NCBI RefSeq assembly: GCF_044454545.1 | Contig: NZ_JBITDV010000017.1 | Span: forward strand, 62,001 to 126,000 | Direction of reading: 5' to 3' | DNA length: 64,000 nucleotides | Source of the DNA: Cryptosporangium sp044454545 | GTDB taxonomy: Bacteria; Actinomycetota; Actinomycetes; Mycobacteriales; Cryptosporangiaceae | Shown: one piece after another, positions 42,764 through 51,675 of the stretch | Layout of the letters: every line of letters starts with the position of its first letter | Numbering within the stretch: the first letter of the stretch is position 1 | The notes under the pieces: model-generated | The model's database searches: none | What the model saw: the letters and a program-made list of their open reading frames with translations, nothing else | Told to the model about the DNA's origin: nothing | Program-made: the position numbers and the translations under genes

Positions 42764-45700
42764 TCGTCGCCTTCCAGGTCTTCGTTGCCGTCTTCGGCGG
42801 GCGGGGCCTCGCCTTGGAGGGCCGCGCGGCGGTGGTTCTCCTCCAGGAGTCGATCGAGGATCTCGACGCGTGCGGCCGGGCTGACCGTCCAGCGCTGCAT
42901 CTGCCGGTAGGTGTGGAAGCCGTGGTCCAGTGGGACGTCGGCCCAGCCGTAGGCTTCCATGACGGCTTCGTCGAGGCGGACGTGGATCTCGCGCACCCGA
43001 GCGACGTCGGAGTCGGCGTGGCTCTCGATGTCGGGGTCGTTGACGAGGTTGTAAAGCTTGGTGAGCCCCAGGTCGCGACGGAGCATAATTTCGCGGCGTT
43101 CAGCGTCGAGGATCTCGCCGATCTCTTCCAGCTCTGCCGTTGGTTCCGGCCGCGGAAACGTCTCGAAGACGTCGGACGGCGTGTATCGGACCCGAGTTTC
43201 CAAGGTTGATCCGTAGGTGATAGCCCACATTTGGTGCAGGCTCGAAGACAGGGCTGCCTGATCGCCGGAGGACTCAGTAGCGAAGATGACCACCTGATCG
43301 CTGACTACAGAGTTCCGTGGGACACGGGCGGGCATAACAGTTTTGCTGACCCGGGCGATGACGAGAATGGTATCAAGACCTGCGATTGCAGATCGCATCG
43401 CTGGTTGCCGCTCGGCGAATTGCCACCACCGTTCCCGACGTGGCTTCCGCTTGTTCGTCCGTCGCTCCGGTAGCACGTCGGATTTCAGCCTTTGGTATGG
43501 CAACGCATAGCGCTCCGCGATGCTCTCGGGCCGATCATTAAAGTCAATAACCCATCGCGAGGCCGAATTGTCGGGACGCGAGTTCAGATCCTCGCCGTTG
43601 AGGTAAGGGAAAAGCACTTCGGAGTTGCAGGGGTCGGCCTTGATCCACTCGGCCGCTTCCTCGGGTTCGATCACGAACCCCATGCCGAGCACGTAGCAGC
43701 CGATGAATGCGATCCTCGAGTTCTCCGCCAGCCGAAGTGGTGCGCCTTCAACACGGCCGGCCGGTTCCAGCAGGGTTGAGATTTTCTCGACGGCGATGTC
43801 GTCGGAGATCCGTGGAACGTTGTCCGCGACGGAGCCGGAGGTTCCCCAGACTGCCGCATACTCCAGGTTCGCGCTGGCGGCAGGCCACGACCTGCTCTGG
43901 ACGGCTCGGGTGATGGTGAACCCACTCGCCACCATCTGGTCCAGGCCCACCTCGCGAGTGTCTCCCTGGGCCACTGTGTTCGTCGCGATCAGGCCCAGGT
44001 TGCCGTTCTGCGTGAGCAGCCTCATCGCTCGGAGGAAGAAGTATCCGACAAGATCTGCACTGCCCTTTTTCCCACTTGCGAGCACGTTGACAAGCCAGTC
44101 GCGGACGTTGGTTCCCATCGACCCGGTAAGCTTCTGGCCACCGAGGAATGGTGGGTTGCCGATGATGGCGTCGAAGCCGCCGTGATCTATCACGTCGGGC
44201 ACCCGGACGATCCAGTGCAGCGGCTCCCACCGCTGGTAGTCCGTCGGCGCCGTCGGTTCCAGGCCAGCCTTGAGGATTCCGTCGAGCTGTCGCCGGTCAG
44301 GCTGTGCTGTGCCGCCGACTGGGTACGCGCTCTCGAGCGCGATGCGGAGATTCTCGTAGGCGACCATCAGCGACTTACCCGGCTTTCCGCCGACGCGGAG
44401 GCCCGCTGCGACCACGGAATCCCCCAACTCCGTCAAGCTTTCGGTCAGCCTGCGGTAGTCGTTCCACTGTCGCCGCTTGGTCGCCGCGGAGCGCTGTGGG
44501 TCGCCATCGTTGACCTCGGATGCTAGCTGCCCACGCAAAGCTCGGGCGCGCGCCAAGACTCCGTCCACATCAGGCCGGAACATACTCAGCTGAGGATTCT
44601 CCTGCGATGGGTTGATGTGCTGAGTCTTGAGCTGCTCGGCGCTGGTAAGGCCGATCAGCGAATTGCCGCGCAAAACCTTGTCGTCGACGAACGAGAACGG
44701 CAGCTTCGGGTCGAGCGACACCAACCAGAGCGAGAGCTTGCACATCTCGACGGCCATGCCGTTGATGTCCGCCCCGTACAGACAGCGAGCGATCACCGTC
44801 CGGATCGCACGGGTCTGTACCTCGTGGGGTGTGCCCGTGGCGATGCCTGCGTGCTGCCAAGCCTCAACCAACCGCGCGGCCAGGTAGCGAGCAGCGGCAA
44901 CCAGGAAAGCCCCGGATCCGCAGGCGATGTCGGCGACCTTCAGGTCCAGGATCCGGTAGTCCGGAACCAGTTCCCACGCATTGCGATCGGCGGTCTGGTG
45001 CGGCCCCGGCTCGTAGACCAGCGGCTCCAATGCGTACCTCACGACCTCCTCGGCCAGCGGTCGCGGCGTGTAGTGCGCACCGGCCGAGGCCCGGGACGGC
45101 GTCTCGACCACCAGCACACCGCCGGGCTGCACCACCAGCGGGCGATTGCGCAGGTCGCGGCGGATCACACCGACGAAGGGCCGCAAGCGGTCGCGCAGCC
45201 CCTCGTCGGTCGTGATCGCCCGCAGCGCACGCTCGGCGTCCTCGACGTCCGCCGCGTGGGCCTTCATCAAGGCGGCCTTGGTCGGCGGTGAGGCCGCCGG
45301 TTGGTTGGTCTTGATCCACCGGAGCAGCGCGTCGGCGAAAGCCGTGGTCTCCGCCAGCTCTTCTAGCGTGGCCAGCGAGATCTCGGGCTCGGCGCCGGCC
45401 GTCCCGATCAGGCCGACGGTCACCTCGTCGACGACGTCGGAGGTGTAGCCGAGCAGGCCCTCGTAGATGTAGCCAATCTGCTCGACATCGATGTCCCGGA
45501 AGGAGATTCGGCGCGCGGGTTGGCCCTTGAGCTGGGCGACCTGGACGGCCCGGAGCACTTCGAGCATGACCCGGTCGGTGACCGCGATCGCCAGCGTGCC
45601 GCGCTCGTTGGTCGCGGTGAGCTCAGGAAAACGCGTCGGGTCGAAGAGCGACCCGCCGTAGGAGGGCAGCCGGATGTCCTCGAAGTTGGCCCCTCGGTAC

Positions 45701-46764
45701 AGGGCCTGCGAAGTGGCGAGCAGTCGGTGCCAGGTCAGGTGGGTGCCGTCGAGTGTTTCGGTGCCCTCCTCGCGCTCGCGCGCGTCTAGCGCGTCCAACT
45801 CGTCGCTGACGCCGTAGCCCATCGCGAAGAGCTGACCTTGCGGCAGAAGTCCGCGCTCTTCGGCGAAGAGGAGGAAGACCACGCGCATCATCACGGTGAC
45901 CGCAGCCTCGTAGACCTGACGCCGGTCCTCCGGCAGCGGGTCGGCCTGGCCGAGTCGCTGTGACTCCAGCGCCGCCTCGGACAGCGCTTGCACCAGCAGC
46001 TCGACCGCGCGACGGACCTGAGTGCCGAGGGCCTCTGTGATTTCCTCGTCGGCGGCGACCGACGCGGCGAACGACTCGGTGAGCCGCTCCTCGGGCTTTC
46101 CACCGACGAGGAAGCGCGGGGCGAGCATCGCGACGAACGCGTCGCGGGTCTGTGGCTCCTCGACCCAGGTGTGCGCGTCGACGACGCCCGAGGCGGTCAT
46201 CGTCTGCGGGCGGGCGCTAACGATCGCCCACCAGCGGCCGTCGGTGACGACCCCGATCGGGACGCCGGACGCGCGGAGCAGCTCGTCAATGCGGTCGATC
46301 GGGCTGGTAGCCCAGCCGTCACCCAGCGGATCGCGGAGCGCGTCCACCGGGTCGACGACTAGCGTCAGTGCACCGGTGAAGCCGTCGCGGACGAGCGACC
46401 CGGTCGGGCGGACCGTGACTCGGTGATCGGGAGAGCGCACCTGAAGCGTCGTGCTGCCTGCCTGGTAGGCGTCGCCCCAGCCGAGCACCCGGCGCAGCAC
46501 GATGTCGATCCAGCCATCCCGTGCCTCCCGGTAGAGGTCAGCAGCCGTGGGATCGTCGCGGTGCTTGTCCCAATGCTCCCAGGCCTTCTCGAAGGCCGGT
46601 TTGGCGTCCTTAAGAACGTCTCGCGCCGGACGGCCGATTGCCGGCATGCCCTGCGGCCAGACGCGCTTGAGCGCGGGAACGGCGAGGAACGGCCCGTCGG
46701 TGTCGACGAGCTCCAGCCAGGCGCGGTGCAGGTCGCGAGGCGCAGTGGAGCGGCGGCGGTTCAT
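42760..46764 (-). CDS. drmMI: DISARM class 1 adenine methyltransferase DrmMI
   Basis: 1334 residues. The methyltransferase motifs are VADIACGSGAFLVAAARYLA (motif I, about residue 615) and AIIGNPPFLGGQKL (motif IV NPPF, about 868). Upstream lies a long N-terminal part of the type IIG/Eco57I-like enzymes with EERGLLPQGQLFAMGYGVSD; downstream is a target-recognition-like region. N6-adenine methylation marks host DNA so that the DrmA/DrmB complex spares it (family knowledge). DrmMI, as opposed to the cytosine enzyme DrmMII, defines class 1 DISARM. It overlaps drmD and drmA by 4 bases each. Confidence 0.92.
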   Translation of the reverse strand: MNRRRSTAPRDLHRAWLELVDTDGPFLAVPALKRVWPQGMPAIGRPARDVLKDAKPAFEKAWEHWDKHRDDPTAADLYREARDGWIDIVLRRVLGWGDAYQAGSTTLQVRSPDHRVTVRPTGSLVRDGFTGALTLVVDPVDALRDPLGDGWATSPIDRIDELLRASGVPIGVVTDGRWWAIVSARPQTMTASGVVDAHTWVEEPQTRDAFVAMLAPRFLVGGKPEERLTESFAASVAADEEITEALGTQVRRAVELLVQALSEAALESQRLGQADPLPEDRRQVYEAAVTVMMRVVFLLFAEERGLLPQGQLFAMGYGVSDELDALDAREREEGTETLDGTHLTWHRLLATSQALYRGANFEDIRLPSYGGSLFDPTRFPELTATNERGTLAIAVTDRVMLEVLRAVQVAQLKGQPARRISFRDIDVEQIGYIYEGLLGYTSDVVDEVTVGLIGTAGAEPEISLATLEELAETTAFADALLRWIKTNQPAASPPTKAALMKAHAADVEDAERALRAITTDEGLRDRLRPFVGVIRRDLRNRPLVVQPGGVLVVETPSRASAGAHYTPRPLAEEVVRYALEPLVYEPGPHQTADRNAWELVPDYRILDLKVADIACGSGAFLVAAARYLAARLVEAWQHAGIATGTPHEVQTRAIRTVIARCLYGADINGMAVEMCKLSLWLVSLDPKLPFSFVDDKVLRGNSLIGLTSAEQLKTQHINPSQENPQLSMFRPDVDGVLARARALRGQLASEVNDGDPQRSAATKRRQWNDYRRLTESLTELGDSVVAAGLRVGGKPGKSLMVAYENLRIALESAYPVGGTAQPDRRQLDGILKAGLEPTAPTDYQRWEPLHWIVRVPDVIDHGGFDAIIGNPPFLGGQKLTGSMGTNVRDWLVNVLASGKKGSADLVGYFFLRAMRLLTQNGNLGLIATNTVAQGDTREVGLDQMVASGFTITRAVQSRSWPAASANLEYAAVWGTSGSVADNVPRISDDIAVEKISTLLEPAGRVEGAPLRLAENSRIAFIGCYVLGMGFVIEPEEAAEWIKADPCNSEVLFPYLNGEDLNSRPDNSASRWVIDFNDRPESIAERYALPYQRLKSDVLPERRTNKRKPRRERWWQFAERQPAMRSAIAGLDTILVIARVSKTVMPARVPRNSVVSDQVVIFATESSGDQAALSSSLHQMWAITYGSTLETRVRYTPSDVFETFPRPEPTAELEEIGEILDAERREIMLRRDLGLTKLYNLVNDPDIESHADSDVARVREIHVRLDEAVMEAYGWADVPLDHGFHTYRQMQRWTVSPAARVEILDRLLEENHRRAALQGEAPPAEDGNEDLEGDE

Positions 46765-49700
46765 GCGTGGACCTTCCCGGATGCGGCGTCCTCCGGGGTC
46801 AGTGCGAACACGACTGCGGCGGCCGATACGTGTGGCTTGATGTCGCGGTAGCGCTCCTCAATGGCGACGATTTCGCGATGTTCCTCGTCGTCCAGGCTGT
46901 CGAGGCGTTCCTCCATCGCGCGCAGATCGCGGCGCCGCTGGCGCTGCTGGTCGTCGGTGAAGAGGAACTCCTCCTCGGCGCGGATTTCGGCCGCAAGTCG
47001 GTTGCGGGATTCCTCAAGGTTGGTGCGGAACGCGGCGAAGATCTCGTGCGCCCGCGACACGTCGGAGTCGCGGCGGGCCGTCAACGCCTTGGTCACGTCG
47101 GCCTGGTGCAACTCCGCCCGGTTGTGCATCGCGGTCAGTAGCCGCGTTCGCAGCGGTGATTTATCGGCGTTCCAGAGGTCGGCTAGCTGCATTCGCACTG
47201 AGGCGTCCGCCAAGCTGAGGTTTTCGGTGTCGAGCGTCTCGTCCAAGACCTTTTCGACCTTCGCCTCGGCCATCGCCTGGCCGCGGATCCGGATGCCGGT
47301 GAGGAAGACTTCCTCGTGCAGCCGGACGCCGCCCCGGCCGACCAGGACCAGACGGGAGACCGCCGCGACGCAGGACTGCGGCAGATCGTTCACCACGACG
47401 GCGGTGACTCGGCTGACCGGGGAATCGACGTTGAACAGGGCGCTGCGAAGGATGCGGGAGGATCGCTGCATCAGCGCGTGGCCGAGGTGGACGTGGACCA
47501 GGTCGTGCCGCTTCTCCGCGGCCTTGTCGTCGAAGGTGATGTTCCGCTGTTCGTCGGGGCGCAACCGGGTACTCAGTCCACGTAGAGCTGGCTGCCAGGC
47601 GCCGCCGAGCGGCGGAACGGTGAAGACCGGCGCGTCGGTGTCCTCGTCGCCAGCGGGAACCAACGGAGGCTGCGCGGTCAACGTCAGCGCGGTGTCCACC
47701 ACCCGGCGGGCATTCGCCGAGGTGAGGTGCATCTTCGCCTTCTGCGCGTCGTAGGTCCGGGAGAGGTCGGTCAGCCTTCGGTTGAGCTCGATGCCCCCGG
47801 CCAGGGCCCGGCTGATGACCGCGTTTCCCGCGTCGCCGGCCGAGGGCCTCGCCCGGCGACGGGACGGCCGCGGATCGAAGTGATCCTGGATCTCGGCGTC
47901 GATGATCGGGTTGGCCGCACCGAGGTCAGCCACGACGGTGACGACCTTACGGGCGATGTGTTCGAGCAAGAACCGTAGGTCGCGGGTGTAGGGGGTGCCC
48001 TGCGTGTCCGGGGTGAGGTGGTAGATCTCCGGCGTCTGCTCCTGTCCGTACCGGTCGATCCGGCCGATCCGCTGCTCGAGCCGGGACGGGTTGAACGGGA
48101 TGTCGAAGTTCACCAGCCGGTGGCACCTGTCCTGCAGATCGATGCCCTCCCCAGCCGAGTCGGTCGCGAGCAGTACACGGACCGGGCTCGCGGGCTCGGA
48201 GAACTGGGCCCGGATGAGCTCGCGTTCCTCGGTCGGCGTCGAACCCTGGATCGTGGCGAGCACGTCGCGGTAGCCGCGTTGACGCAGCACCCCAGCCATC
48301 CAGTCGAGCGTGGCCGCGTACTCGGTGAAGACGACCACCCGCTCGTCCTGGAATGCACCGGCCGGCCGGCATACCGCGTCCAGGAAGCCGAGCAGCGCTT
48401 CGAGCCGGGCGTCCGGCCTGTGCTCGTACCGGTGTCCCCAGTCGATGAGCCGAGTGATCTCGGCGTCGGTCGCCGCGGCGATGACCGTCGCGGCCCTGTT
48501 CTGGCGCAACGCGACGAACTCGGGGTGGTCGGCTTCACCTTCCTCCTCGTCGGACGCTCCACTACCGAGAGTCTCCTGGTAGTAGGCGTCCTCGTCGTCG
48601 ATCTCCAGGCGGCTGCCCCCGCCGGACGCCTCGAGCATCTCCAGGGTGCGAGCGAACGACCACGGGCTGGACAGGAACCGCTTCTTCAGCAGCATGGCGA
48701 CGATGCCGCCAGCCTGTCCGCGGCTACTGCCCTTGGCGCTCTCGGCGAGGATGCGGTCGAGGAGCGCGAACTCTTCCTCTTCCGTCGCGCCGGGCGTGAA
48801 GACGATCGGTTTGAGCTCGCGGCGGCGGAAGTTCAGCTCCGGAAGATCAGTCTTGAGCCGGCGGACCGTGACGTCCCGCAAGGCCCGCTCGTCGAGACTC
48901 GCCCCACGGCTGAAGCGCCGGCCGTCGATCATCTCCATCAGCGCCGTGAACGACTCGCTGTAACCGTTGTGCGGTGTCGCGCTAAGGAACAGCCGGTGCT
49001 CGCAGCGCTCGGCGAGCTCCCGGGCGGCGATCGTGCGGTTGCTGTCGACGGCGTAGACGCGCCCACCGGGTCCCGCGGTCGGGTTGGACGGCGCGATGTG
49101 GTGTGCCTCGTCGACGACGAGGAGATCGAAGCTGTAACGCCGTGCGGTGTTCGTGTCCGCCACGTCCGCGTAGACGTCGCGGAGCAGACGCTGAGCGCGC
49201 AGCGTGGGAAGCCACGCCATGCTGACGATGACCCGGGGATAGAGCCGGAACGGGTTCGCGTTCAGCCCGTGGGTTCGCCGCACCTGCGCCATCAGCTCGC
49301 TGTTGACGATGACGAAGTCCAGACCGAACTTGTCCCGCATCTCGTCCTGCCACTTCAGCGCGAGGCTGGGCGGGCACACCACGATCACAGAGCGGGCGCG
49401 GTGGCGCAGGAGCAACTCTTGGACAACTAGCCCGGCCTCGATCGTCTTTCCGAGCCCGACGTCGTCGGCGAGCAATAGGTTGGTGCGAGACGACTGCAGC
49501 GCCCGACGGAGCGGTTCCAACTGGTAGGCGTGGACATCCGCGCCGCTTCGGAACGGCGCCTGGTAGGAGTTGGCGTCCGCAGACGTCACCGCCCCCCATC
49601 GCACGGCGTCGACGAACGCCGCGAGCGTGTTCGGGTCGTCAAAGGCCTCCGGCGTGACGCTCTCGGGCAGCCCCTGGTCGGGGGCAACCGTGTGGCCGAC

Positions 49701-49934
49701 CTCCAGCTCCCAGACCACCGCCAACTCGTGACCGAGCCGGTCCTCCTCCAGGGACTGGAGCACGACGACATGGGTGAGCCCGGCCGTACCCTCGTCGGCC
49801 GGGCTGCGCGGTAGGCCCTGCGCACGAATTTCGGCGACGGCCCAGGTAGAACCCCGGACATTCACCACTTGGCCCGGATCGGGCAGCGGTGGGTGCGCGG
49901 CCGCCCCCGTGGCCTCGACGTTCATGATCGTCAC
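46761..49934 (-). CDS. drmD: DISARM protein DrmD (SNF2-like helicase)
   Basis: About 1057 residues from GTG 49934, which has AGGAGG about 10 bases upstream; ATG 49925 is the alternative. SNF2/SF2 motifs: LLADDVGLGKTIEAG (Walker A, about 158), VVDEAHHIAPS (DEAH, about 275), LFLSATPHNGYSESFTALME, and LLATDSAGEGIDLQDRCHRL plus RLEQRIGRIDRYGQ (motifs V/VI). The C-terminus is charged and coiled-coil-like. DrmD is the class 1 specific helicase and is the first gene of this operon. The promoter lies in the 80-base region shared with the XRE-ImmA gene. Confidence 0.92.
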   Translation of the reverse strand: MTIMNVEATGAAAHPPLPDPGQVVNVRGSTWAVAEIRAQGLPRSPADEGTAGLTHVVVLQSLEEDRLGHELAVVWELEVGHTVAPDQGLPESVTPEAFDDPNTLAAFVDAVRWGAVTSADANSYQAPFRSGADVHAYQLEPLRRALQSSRTNLLLADDVGLGKTIEAGLVVQELLLRHRARSVIVVCPPSLALKWQDEMRDKFGLDFVIVNSELMAQVRRTHGLNANPFRLYPRVIVSMAWLPTLRAQRLLRDVYADVADTNTARRYSFDLLVVDEAHHIAPSNPTAGPGGRVYAVDSNRTIAARELAERCEHRLFLSATPHNGYSESFTALMEMIDGRRFSRGASLDERALRDVTVRRLKTDLPELNFRRRELKPIVFTPGATEEEEFALLDRILAESAKGSSRGQAGGIVAMLLKKRFLSSPWSFARTLEMLEASGGGSRLEIDDEDAYYQETLGSGASDEEEGEADHPEFVALRQNRAATVIAAATDAEITRLIDWGHRYEHRPDARLEALLGFLDAVCRPAGAFQDERVVVFTEYAATLDWMAGVLRQRGYRDVLATIQGSTPTEERELIRAQFSEPASPVRVLLATDSAGEGIDLQDRCHRLVNFDIPFNPSRLEQRIGRIDRYGQEQTPEIYHLTPDTQGTPYTRDLRFLLEHIARKVVTVVADLGAANPIIDAEIQDHFDPRPSRRRARPSAGDAGNAVISRALAGGIELNRRLTDLSRTYDAQKAKMHLTSANARRVVDTALTLTAQPPLVPAGDEDTDAPVFTVPPLGGAWQPALRGLSTRLRPDEQRNITFDDKAAEKRHDLVHVHLGHALMQRSSRILRSALFNVDSPVSRVTAVVVNDLPQSCVAAVSRLVLVGRGGVRLHEEVFLTGIRIRGQAMAEAKVEKVLDETLDTENLSLADASVRMQLADLWNADKSPLRTRLLTAMHNRAELHQADVTKALTARRDSDVSRAHEIFAAFRTNLEESRNRLAAEIRAEEEFLFTDDQQRQRRRDLRAMEERLDSLDDEEHREIVAIEERYRDIKPHVSAAAVVFALTPEDAASGKVHA

Positions 49935-49977
49935 GTTAGACGCCCCTCCTCGCGACTGACGATCACTGTGCACGTAC

Positions 49978-49994
49978 CTTGCGAAAATCGCAAG
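49978..49994. promoter_or_regulatory. Perfect palindrome in the divergent DISARM/XRE promoter region
   Basis: CTTGCGA AAA TCGCAAG, 7-bp perfect arms with a 3-base spacer. On the + strand, TTGCGA (49979-49984) can serve as the -35 of the XRE-ImmA promoter, with TAGGCT (50003-50008) as -10 at a spacing of 18; the GTG at 50015 is then at or near the first transcribed base (leaderless). On the minus strand, the second arm gives TTGCGA followed after 17 bases by CACAGT toward drmD. A repressor on this site could control both directions. The XRE protein encoded next to it is the obvious candidate (inference). Confidence 0.65.
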
Positions 49995-50014
49995 TCGGCC
50001 AGTAGGCTAACCCC

Positions 50015-51115
50015 GTGCCGACCATCCCCGAACGTGTACTCAGCCTGATCGACGAGTCAGGGCTGAGCCGCCGCGATTTTGGCAAACAGGTCGGTCTCGA
50101 CGAGTCGAAGATGTCCAAGTCGCTGTCTGGGGCCCGGAGGTTCTCCTCAGTCGACTTGGCCCGCATCGCGGAGTTCTCCCGAGTAACGGTCGATTGGCTG
50201 ATCACCGGAGAGGAGACACCTCTCACGGTCGCTGCGCGGACGACTACGGGGGAGGCAGGAGAAGCGCTCGCTGCTGCTCGCAGCCTGCTCACCCTGCGGT
50301 CCGACGTCGCCTCGCTTGGATACCTCCAGGGCTGGTCGCCGATCGCCATGCCCGCGGAATCGTTGCGCTACGCGGTTTACGGTCGCGACGCAGCAGCCAA
50401 TGCGCTAGCGCGTCTCGACGAGCGCGGCTTCCGAATCCTCGACGAGGACCTCGCTGCCGTGATCGAGGGCTCGTTCGGCGTGGACGTCACCGTCGTCGAA
50501 GCGGGCCAAGGATGCGACGGCCTCGCGGCTTCCTCTGATGAGGCGAAGCTAATCGTGCTGGCAACGTCGCAGATTCCGTCCCGGCAGCGGTTCACGGCCG
50601 CGCATGAGCTCGGCCATCTGCTTGCCGGCGACGACCAGGGCGTCCATCTCGACAAGGACGTGTACTCCCCATTGCAGGCGAAAGACCCGAGCGAGGCGCG
50701 AGCCAATGCGTTCGCCGCAGCGTTCCTGATGCCAGAGGCCATCCTGTCCGACGCAGTCGGGCCGGGATTCGACGAGGCGGCCTTCGCGGCCCTCGCGTGC
50801 CATCTGCTCGTGACGCCGACGGCATTGGCGATCCGGCTACGGGACCTGCGAATGATCGACTCTGGACTGTGCGACCGGCTCCGGTCCCTCAGCGCCGGAA
50901 GAGCCGCAGGCTTGGCCGGGAAGACCGAGGAGCTCGCGAGGCGGGTAGCCGAAGCGCTTCGGCCGCGCGCTCCCGGACTACTGCTTCGAGACACCTACGC
51001 CGCGTATGTCGAGGGCAGGGCTACCCTCCGTCCATATGCGACACTTCTTGGCGCCGACGTGGAATCTCTGCGGCTAGCCCTGGAGTCGGAGTCCGAAGGT
51101 CCCGATGCCACATGA
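50015..51115 (+). CDS. XRE regulator with ImmA/IrrE metallopeptidase domain
   Basis: 366 residues from GTG 50015, with no Shine-Dalgarno and a -10-like box 7 bases upstream, so probably leaderless. HTH at 4-66 (GLSRRDFGKQVGLDESKMSK..GARRFSSVDLARIAEFSRVT). The ImmA/IrrE zinc-peptidase domain has the HExxH motif TAAHELGHLLAGD (His197, Glu198, His201) and NAFAAAFLMPEAILSDAVGP. Such proteins sense signals and cleave or bind regulators to derepress mobile elements and defence systems. It is divergent from drmD and its stop overlaps the following PIN gene by 4 bases, so regulator and PIN protein are co-translated. Confidence 0.88.
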   Translation: MPTIPERVLSLIDESGLSRRDFGKQVGLDESKMSKSLSGARRFSSVDLARIAEFSRVTVDWLITGEETPLTVAARTTTGEAGEALAAARSLLTLRSDVASLGYLQGWSPIAMPAESLRYAVYGRDAAANALARLDERGFRILDEDLAAVIEGSFGVDVTVVEAGQGCDGLAASSDEAKLIVLATSQIPSRQRFTAAHELGHLLAGDDQGVHLDKDVYSPLQAKDPSEARANAFAAAFLMPEAILSDAVGPGFDEAAFAALACHLLVTPTALAIRLRDLRMIDSGLCDRLRSLSAGRAAGLAGKTEELARRVAEALRPRAPGLLLRDTYAAYVEGRATLRPYATLLGADVESLRLALESESEGPDAT

Positions 51116-51651
51116 CCAGCTTCCTGTTCCCCGACAACACGGTGCTGTGCAATTTCGCGGCGGCCCGCAGCCTCGAGTTGCTGAAGTCCGTCCTCGATGA
51201 GCGCGGTCGGTGGACGGAAGCAGTGGCGTATGAGGCGACGCAGTCGGCCCGCGTTCTTCCCGAGCTCGCGGTTCTCGAGGAGAGCGGCTGGCTGGGAAAA
51301 CCGATCGAGGTCAACGACGAGAAAGAGATCCAGGCCATCGACCGGATCCGACGGGCGGTCTTCGGCGGGTCGGACGTCAAGCCGCTCCAGCACCTCGGCG
51401 AGGCGCAGACGTGTTACCTGCTCCAGCACCGGCCTGAGTTCGCCGATTCGTGGTGGATCTCCGACGATCGTGAGGCGATCCGGTACGCCAGGTACCAGGG
51501 CATCACGACGAGGGAAACCGTGGACCTGGTCGCGGAGGCCGTCGTGGGAGGCCTGTTAACTGCCAAGCAGGGCATCAGCCTTTGCCGGCGGATGGCCGAA
51601 GCGGGTCGTGCACTGAGGCTTCCCGTATCAGAGGCTGACCTGTATCGCTGA
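51112..51651 (+). CDS. PIN-like protein coupled to the XRE-ImmA regulator
   Basis: 179 residues from ATG 51112, overlapping the previous stop (ATGA). The N-terminus FLFPDNTVLCNFAAARSLEL has the first PIN Asp (Asp8); acidic residues in VAYEATQS and in the C-terminal SWWISDDREAIRYAR complete a PIN-like pattern. PIN proteins are ribonucleases, often toxins; paired here with an XRE/ImmA protein it looks like a regulated toxin or an RNase effector of the defence island. Whether it acts alone, as part of DISARM control, or as a toxin-antitoxin pair is unknown. The fold is inferred from a few residues, so the family call is moderate. Confidence 0.65.
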   Translation: MTSFLFPDNTVLCNFAAARSLELLKSVLDERGRWTEAVAYEATQSARVLPELAVLEESGWLGKPIEVNDEKEIQAIDRIRRAVFGGSDVKPLQHLGEAQTCYLLQHRPEFADSWWISDDREAIRYARYQGITTRETVDLVAEAVVGGLLTAKQGISLCRRMAEAGRALRLPVSEADLYR

Positions 51652-51675
51652 ATCAGCCGGTGCCCGATACGGGCA

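Noticed and set aside
48018..49430. 470-codon open frame on the + strand opposite drmD
   Set aside because: Shadow of drmD; no ribosome binding site and no recognisable domain.
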